A stretch of 9,913 nt of DNA from Acidobacteriaceae bacterium (GTDB lineage Bacteria; Acidobacteriota; Terriglobia; Terriglobales; Acidobacteriaceae): positions 1 through 9,913 of the forward strand of contig PLBX01000548.1 in the NCBI GenBank assembly GCA_003135495.1, given 5' to 3'. A program made the position numbers and the translations under genes. The notes beneath the pieces were generated by a model. That model was given only the letters and a program-made list of their open reading frames with translations, made no database searches and was not told where the DNA came from. Of this stretch, positions 5,788 to 9,913 are shown piece after piece; positions within the stretch are counted from its first letter, which is position 1, and every line of letters starts with the position of its first letter.

Positions 5788-7278
5788 TCATTCGTGCTCC
5801 GCCTGCTCCGGAACAAGACCGGGCGGTGGGGCAGGAATCGTGATATCGAGTTTCTTCACCGGGCCTAGCGAAGAAAGAGGTTTGTCAAACTCACTCACGT
5901 GTCCAACGACGAGGACCGCCATCTGATCGCGATGGAGATACTTGGCCGCCACTCGCGCGACATCCTGCTTTGTAACTTTCTCGATTCCCTTCTGAAAGTT
6001 TTCCAGAAAATCGAGCGGATAGCCATAAAACTCGTAGGCCATTTTTTCCTGCAAAACTTTTTCGGGCGAATCGAAACGGAAGACAAAGGAATTCAGAATA
6101 GAATCCTTGGCGCGTTTTATTTCCTCGTCATCGATGGGACGCTTGTTGAGATCAGCGATCTCTTCATCTAGCGCCTGTATGGATTCGTACGTAGTTTTGC
6201 TTTTGGTGCTAACCATCAAACGCAACATGCCGGGATGGTCCCATCCGGCTCCGATGCCGCCACCGACGGCGTAGGCCAGACCTTTGGTGGTGCGGATGTC
6301 GCCGAAGAGGCGCGACGAGAATCCGCCACCGAAGGCTTCATTGAAGACTGAGGTCGCAAAATAATCTGGACTTTTGCGCGTAATGCCGGGTGCAACCATT
6401 TGAATGTTGCTTTGATTTACATCGGTCTTATCGACCTCGTAATAAGCCGGCTTCGCGGGCTCTATTTTGATCTCGGGGTCGGCCGCTTTTTGTCCCTTCG
6501 GCCAGGAGCCAAACGCCTCGCGGAGTCGCGCTTCCATTTTTGCCGAGTCGAAGTCGCCGACGATGCCGAAAATAATGTTGTTCGGGTGAACGTATTTGCT
6601 GTGCCAGTCGATCAGATCCTGACGCGTGATCGCGGCGACGGTCGCATACTCTGGCGTTCGCGCATAAGGGCTGCTTGCGCCGTAAGCAAGTTTGGCCGCT
6701 TCCCTTCCCGCGACCTGCGCAGGATCGTCATTGCGCCGCGAGATGCCGTCGTATAAACCCTTCTGCGCAATCTCAATTTTGTCGGGGCGAAATTCCGGGT
6801 TCCTAAGGACGTCGACAAATACGCGGAAGACGTCGTCGAAATCTTCTTTGAGACAGGAAAAACTTGCGGTAGTGGAGTCTACTCCGCCACCGGTTTCTAC
6901 TTTGGCGGCGCGTTGCTCAAGATAGTCGTCGAGTTGATCGCCGTTCTGGGTTTTGGTGCCTCCGGTACGCCACACTTCGCCGTAGACGTCAGTGAGGCCG
7001 ACTGCTTTTGCGGGGACCGAAGTCTCGCCGCCGCGAATGCGAGCGGTGCCGTCAATGATCGGCAACTCATGATCTTCCTGCAGAAAGATGACCATGCCAT
7101 TCGGCAACTGGATGCGCTTCGGCTGCTGCGGACGAAACTCGGGCAGCTTTGGAATCGGTATCTGCTGCCACGTCTGAGTTTGCGATTGAGCCTGCGCGGA
7201 AAGCTGCAGAGCGCTGCTGCACAAGCCTACGAGAAGGATGACAGCGAAACCAGAAGAGAGAGAGCGATTTAGTTTCAC
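5788..7278 (-). CDS. Secreted M16 peptidase-family protein lacking the zinc motif (non-catalytic subunit)
   Basis: 496-residue M16 (pitrilysin/MPP) family protein with two homologous lobes, an N-terminal one from about 56 to 200 and a C-terminal one from about 215 to 400. A signal peptide is visible: MKLNRS, a hydrophobic run to about residue 25, then LSAQAQS, suggesting cleavage near residues 28-30 and a periplasmic location. Where active members have HxxEH, this protein reads GLTDVYGEVWRTGGT (94-108): Asp replaces the first His, Gly the Glu and Glu the second His, so zinc binding should be lost. Such subunits pair with a catalytic partner, as in MPP and bacterial heterodimeric M16B enzymes. 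The start is GTG at 7278, overlapping the partner's TGA by four bases (GTGA), with GGAGGT five bases upstream. The C-terminus is proline-rich (IPAPPPGLVP), like its partner's. Confidence 0.92.
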   Translation of the reverse strand: MKLNRSLSSGFAVILLVGLCSSALQLSAQAQSQTQTWQQIPIPKLPEFRPQQPKRIQLPNGMVIFLQEDHELPIIDGTARIRGGETSVPAKAVGLTDVYGEVWRTGGTKTQNGDQLDDYLEQRAAKVETGGGVDSTTASFSCLKEDFDDVFRVFVDVLRNPEFRPDKIEIAQKGLYDGISRRNDDPAQVAGREAAKLAYGASSPYARTPEYATVAAITRQDLIDWHSKYVHPNNIIFGIVGDFDSAKMEARLREAFGSWPKGQKAADPEIKIEPAKPAYYEVDKTDVNQSNIQMVAPGITRKSPDYFATSVFNEAFGGGFSSRLFGDIRTTKGLAYAVGGGIGAGWDHPGMLRLMVSTKSKTTYESIQALDEEIADLNKRPIDDEEIKRAKDSILNSFVFRFDSPEKVLQEKMAYEFYGYPLDFLENFQKGIEKVTKQDVARVAAKYLHRDQMAVLVVGHVSEFDKPLSSLGPVKKLDITIPAPPPGLVPEQAEHE

Positions 7279-8837
7279 TGTCCACCTCCCTGCGGCTGCA
7301 TGCCTTCGGCGGCGGGTGGGTGCTGGCCGGGCGGAGGCGGCGCAAATTCGATGATTCCTACGGTGCGATTTTCTGGTACGAAGGTTTCATTCGCCACGCG
7401 CCGAATATCCGCTTTAGTAACTTTATCGATGCGGTCGACGGAGCGGAAGAGTTCGCGCCAGTCGTCGTAGCGCGCCTGATTGAGGCCGAGGGCGAAGGCC
7501 AGTCCTTCGTTCGAACCGAGGGAGCGAATCAGAGTTGCTTTGGCGCGGGTCTTGATCATTTTTAATTCTTCATCCGAGATGTCTTCTTTCTTCAGCCGTT
7601 CAATCTCTGCGTGAATGGCGGCGGCCATTTCCTGCGGCTTGTGGCCGGGGATGGGAAATGCGTAGAAGGCGAACAGGTGCGGATATTTATTTCCGGGCAG
7701 GCCGGTAAATCCGGCCGAGTCGGAGGCAATTTGTTTGTCGCGAACGAGCGCCCGATAGAGTCGGGACGTGCGTCCATTGGACATCAGGTCTGCGATGGCA
7801 TCGTAGACTTGGTCATCTTTGCTGCGGTAGTCGGGGCGGTGATAACCCTCAAGATAGAGCGGCTGCGATTGCTCGTGCAGAACGACAGTTCGTTCGGAAT
7901 TCTGTGGCGGCTCGGTAGTGGTTGCGGTGTCGGGCTTGGGACGCGAGGGAATGCGAGAGAAGTATTTCTCAACGACCGGCATCGCCTCGGAAGCTTTGAC
8001 GTCTCCGACTATGACGACAACCATGTTTGAAGGGACGTAATAGGTATTGAAGAAATTCTGCGCGTCAGTCGCTGAAAAAGAATTCAGATCGGAAATCCAT
8101 CCTATCGTCGGACGATGATAGGGATGCGCGGCAAATGCCTCTTCCGTAAATTGCTCAAGCAGACGCCCGACGGGATTACTGTCGGTTCTCATGCGGCGCT
8201 CTTCGATGACCACGTTGCGTTCTTTGTAAAACTGGCGCATCACGGGCTGTATGAAGCGCTCCGATTCAAGATAGGCCCACAATTCCAGACGATTGACGGG
8301 AAACGAGTAGTGGTAAGCGGTTTCGTCGTAGTCGGTAAAAGCATTCATACCCTCGCCGCCCTCGCCTTCAACGATCTTGCCGAACTCATTGTTATAGGGG
8401 GCGGAAAACTTATCAGCTTCGGCGATAGCATCTTTCCAATTTTGTTCGAGTTGTTTGAGTTTTTGTTCGTCGCGGTCGACGGGCTTATCGCGCTCGGCGA
8501 GGTAGGCTGCGTACGCGGCCTCGACTTTTGCCAACGCGGCTTTTTCTCCGGCGTAATCGCGAGTGCCAATGGTTTCTGTTCCTTTGAACGCCATGTGTTC
8601 GAACATGTGGGCGAGACCGGTTTTGCCCATGGGATCCTGCACGGAGCCTGCGTCGACGTGGGTGAAGAACGAAAAGACCGGGGCCTCGGGGCGCTCGCAG
8701 ATGATGATGGTGAGTCCGTTGGGCAGCTTCTTTATGGTGGTGTGCTTCTCGAATGATGCGAGATCCTGACCGAGTGCCAGCGCGCACAACACGAAACAGA
8801 TGATGATTGTTTGTATAGAAGATATGCGGAATTTCAT
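7275..8837 (-). CDS. Secreted M16 zinc metallopeptidase (catalytic subunit)
   Basis: 520-residue pitrilysin-type peptidase. The inverted zinc motif HMFEH (H77, E80, H81) is intact in GLAHMFEHMAFKGT, and E207 in FYKERNVVIEE fits the distal metal ligand; NAFTDYDETAYHYSF (165-179) is also conserved. Between the two lies an inserted charged, Ala/Glu/Lys-rich segment (about 95-150) that looks helical, perhaps coiled coil, and lengthens the usual gap to the distal Glu by about 50 residues. The C-terminal lobe follows from about 255 (QNFFNTYYVPSNMVVVIVGDV). Residues 1-23 form a signal peptide ending ALALGQ. I chose the ATG at 8837 because GGAGG lies four bases before it and it begins the signal peptide; an in-frame ATG at 8858 would add seven residues but has no ribosome site. 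It is coupled to the next, non-catalytic gene and probably forms a heterodimer with it. Confidence 0.93.
   Translation of the reverse strand: MKFRISSIQTIIICFVLCALALGQDLASFEKHTTIKKLPNGLTIIICERPEAPVFSFFTHVDAGSVQDPMGKTGLAHMFEHMAFKGTETIGTRDYAGEKAALAKVEAAYAAYLAERDKPVDRDEQKLKQLEQNWKDAIAEADKFSAPYNNEFGKIVEGEGGEGMNAFTDYDETAYHYSFPVNRLELWAYLESERFIQPVMRQFYKERNVVIEERRMRTDSNPVGRLLEQFTEEAFAAHPYHRPTIGWISDLNSFSATDAQNFFNTYYVPSNMVVVIVGDVKASEAMPVVEKYFSRIPSRPKPDTATTTEPPQNSERTVVLHEQSQPLYLEGYHRPDYRSKDDQVYDAIADLMSNGRTSRLYRALVRDKQIASDSAGFTGLPGNKYPHLFAFYAFPIPGHKPQEMAAAIHAEIERLKKEDISDEELKMIKTRAKATLIRSLGSNEGLAFALGLNQARYDDWRELFRSVDRIDKVTKADIRRVANETFVPENRTVGIIEFAPPPPGQHPPAAEGMQPQGGGQ
7284..7289 (-). promoter_or_regulatory. 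Shine-Dalgarno site embedded in the end of the catalytic M16 gene
   Basis: GGAGGT on the minus strand stands five bases before the GTG start at 7278. It lies inside the last codons (Gln-Gly-Gly-Gly-Gln) of the upstream catalytic gene and supports the GTG start and translational coupling through the GTGA overlap. Confidence 0.7.
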
Positions 8838-8841
8838 CCTG

Positions 8842-8846
8842 CCTCC
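8842..8846 (-). promoter_or_regulatory. Shine-Dalgarno site deciding the start of the catalytic M16 gene
   Basis: GGAGG on the minus strand ends four bases before the ATG at 8837, whereas the in-frame ATG at 8858 has only an AT-rich sequence without a purine tract in front. This favours the shorter protein, whose signal peptide then begins MKFRISS. Confidence 0.6.
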
Positions 8847-8881
8847 ACGACGGAACATGACACGACGCTAAAAATTCGACG

Positions 8882-9913
8882 TTACGTGGTGGTGGGGAAG
8901 GTTGTCAAACGAGCGGCGTTGGGAAAATAGCGGCGCTGAAAGTAAAGCGCAACATTGACCAGCATAATCATGACCGGCACTTCGACAAGTGGGCCGATGA
9001 CGGCGGCGAATGCAGCGCCGGAGTTGATGCCGAAAACAGAAATCGCAACAGCAATGGCAAGTTCAAAGTTGTTGGAGGCAGCGGTGAATGACAGCGTAGC
9101 AGTTTTCGAATAATCGGCCCCAAGCTTTTTCCCCATGTAAAACGACACCAGGAACATGACCACGAAGTAGATGAGCAGTGGTACGGCTATACGCAGCACA
9201 TCGAGCGGGAGGCGGACGATGTAGGCGCCCTTGAGCGAGAACATCACCACAATCGTGAACAGCAAGGCGATCAGCGTTAGCGGGCTGACGCGGGGAACAA
9301 ACCTGCTGTCATACCATTCCCGCCCCTTGCTTCGAAGCAGCAGAACGCGAGTGACGAAACCAGCCAAAAAAGGGACGCCCAGATAAATGAAAACACTCTT
9401 TGCGATGTCCTGGACGGAGACGTGAACGATGGCACCCTGCAGGCCGAACTTTGCAGGGAGAACGGTGATAAAGAGCCATGCATACGGCGAGTAGAAGAAA
9501 ACCTGGAAGAGCGAATTGAAGGCGACCAATCCAGCGGCATATTGTGTATCGCCGCTGGCCAGTTCATTCCAGACAATGACCATGGCGATGCAGCGAGCCA
9601 AGCCAATCAGGATCAGCCCAACCATGTATTCAGGGTAGCCGCGCAAAAAGACTACGGCTAAGACGAACATTAGAATCGGGCCGACCACCCAGTTCTGAAT
9701 GAGCGACAGACCAAGTACGCGAGTGTTGCGGAAAACCTCGTGCAGGTTCTCATAGCGCACCTTGGTAAAGGGCGGGTACATCATGACGATGAGACCAACT
9801 GCAATTGGGATGGAGGTGGTGCCGATGCTGAAGCGGCTGAGAAACGACACGGTTCCGGGCACTCGCCATCCCAAGAAGACCCCGATGAGCATGGCGGCGA
9901 AGATCCACGCGGT
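8882..9913 (-). CDS. acr3: ACR3-family arsenite efflux permease, N-terminus cut by the window edge
   Basis: Inner-membrane carrier of the ACR3 family (BART superfamily), which exports arsenite and sometimes antimonite using the proton-motive force. 343 residues are visible; the frame stays open to the right edge (first residues [16 protein letters not shown]), so the Met at 9892 is internal and probably 10-30 residues are missing. Diagnostic stretches are [18 protein letters not shown], the [11 protein letters not shown] segment with the Cys known to be important in this family, and the late-helix motifs [12 protein letters not shown] and [10 protein letters not shown] with their conserved Glu residues. 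About ten hydrophobic helices can be picked out. No arsR, arsC or other ars gene is visible, but such genes could lie upstream beyond the edge. The catalytic M16 gene starts 44 nt after the stop with no terminator between, so read-through is possible. Similarity to bile-acid/sodium symporters reflects the shared superfamily; the motifs favour ACR3. Confidence 0.93.
   Translation of the reverse strand, partial: TAWIFAAMLIGVFLGWRVPGTVSFLSRFSIGTTSIPIAVGLIVMMYPPFTKVRYENLHEVFRNTRVLGLSLIQNWVVGPILMFVLAVVFLRGYPEYMVGLILIGLARCIAMVIVWNELASGDTQYAAGLVAFNSLFQVFFYSPYAWLFITVLPAKFGLQGAIVHVSVQDIAKSVFIYLGVPFLAGFVTRVLLLRSKGREWYDSRFVPRVSPLTLIALLFTIVVMFSLKGAYIVRLPLDVLRIAVPLLIYFVVMFLVSFYMGKKLGADYSKTATLSFTAASNNFELAIAVAISVFGINSGAAFAAVIGPLVEVPVMIMLVNVALYFQRRYFPNAARLTTFPTTT

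Noticed and set aside
7216..7230. Possible lipoprotein signal (VGLC) in the non-catalytic M16 protein
   Set aside because: The residue before the Cys is Leu rather than Gly, Ala or Ser, so it fails the lipobox; an ordinary signal peptide is more likely.
8115..8756. Open frame of 213 codons on the + strand opposite the catalytic M16 gene
   Set aside because: It lies wholly antisense to the peptidase, whose zinc motif and lobes are conserved; no motif or ribosome site supports a protein here.
8838..8858. Longer start (ATG at 8858) for the catalytic M16 protein
   Set aside because: It has no Shine-Dalgarno sequence and would put seven Arg/Gly-rich residues before the signal peptide; the ATG at 8837 has GGAGG in front.
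1..9913. A novel defence, mobile or biosynthetic system
   Set aside because: Each gene belongs to a recognisable family with ordinary spacing; no transposase, toxin-antitoxin, nuclease-helicase or CRISPR-like set is visible. The recombinase pair and repair polymerase are suggestive but do not form a recognisable system.

Overview
The window is an ordinary-looking, gene-dense bacterial chromosome segment of moderately high GC in which every supportable gene lies on the minus strand, so transcription runs from the right edge towards the left. The gene content (PiT transporter with a DUF47 partner, adjacent xerC-like and xerD-like genes, a free-standing LigD-type polymerase, a DUF72 protein, a paired M16 peptidase operon and an ACR3 transporter) and the protein flavour suggest a Gram-negative soil-type bacterium, most likely an acidobacterium. 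This placement is inference from memory of such gene sets; there is no rRNA or other taxonomic marker here.

Read in the direction of transcription: (1) the right edge holds an ACR3-type arsenite efflux permease that lacks only its first residues. (2) 44 nt after its stop come two secreted M16 zinc-peptidase family proteins, translationally coupled by a 4-nt GTGA overlap; the first keeps the HxxEH metal site and the second has lost it, the usual active/inactive pair. (3) A 14-bp perfect hairpin (5693-5745) follows and probably ends that transcript. (4) Next is a LigD-type primase-polymerase with no ligase or phosphoesterase domain and a Lys/Ser/Thr-rich repetitive tail, then a DUF72 (YecE-like) protein. 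(5) Then come two tyrosine recombinases, XerD-like then XerC-like, separated by an AT-rich, repeat-bearing spacer of about 100 bp. (6) At the left edge lie a DUF47/PhoU-like protein and a PiT phosphate transporter that runs off the window.

Plausible functional groups are phosphate uptake (DUF47 + PiT), chromosome dimer resolution or other Xer recombination (XerD + XerC), end-joining DNA repair (LigD polymerase; no Ku or ligase is visible here), extracytoplasmic proteolysis (M16 pair) and arsenite resistance (ACR3). Three intergenic palindromes (1624-1643, 4472-4502, 5693-5745), one small palindrome (5678-5690) and one AT-rich repeat tract (2605-2635) are the only clear non-coding structures. 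No stretch over 300 bases lacks a gene. I saw no tRNA, rRNA, CRISPR array, insertion sequence or phage gene, and no convincing new multi-gene system.
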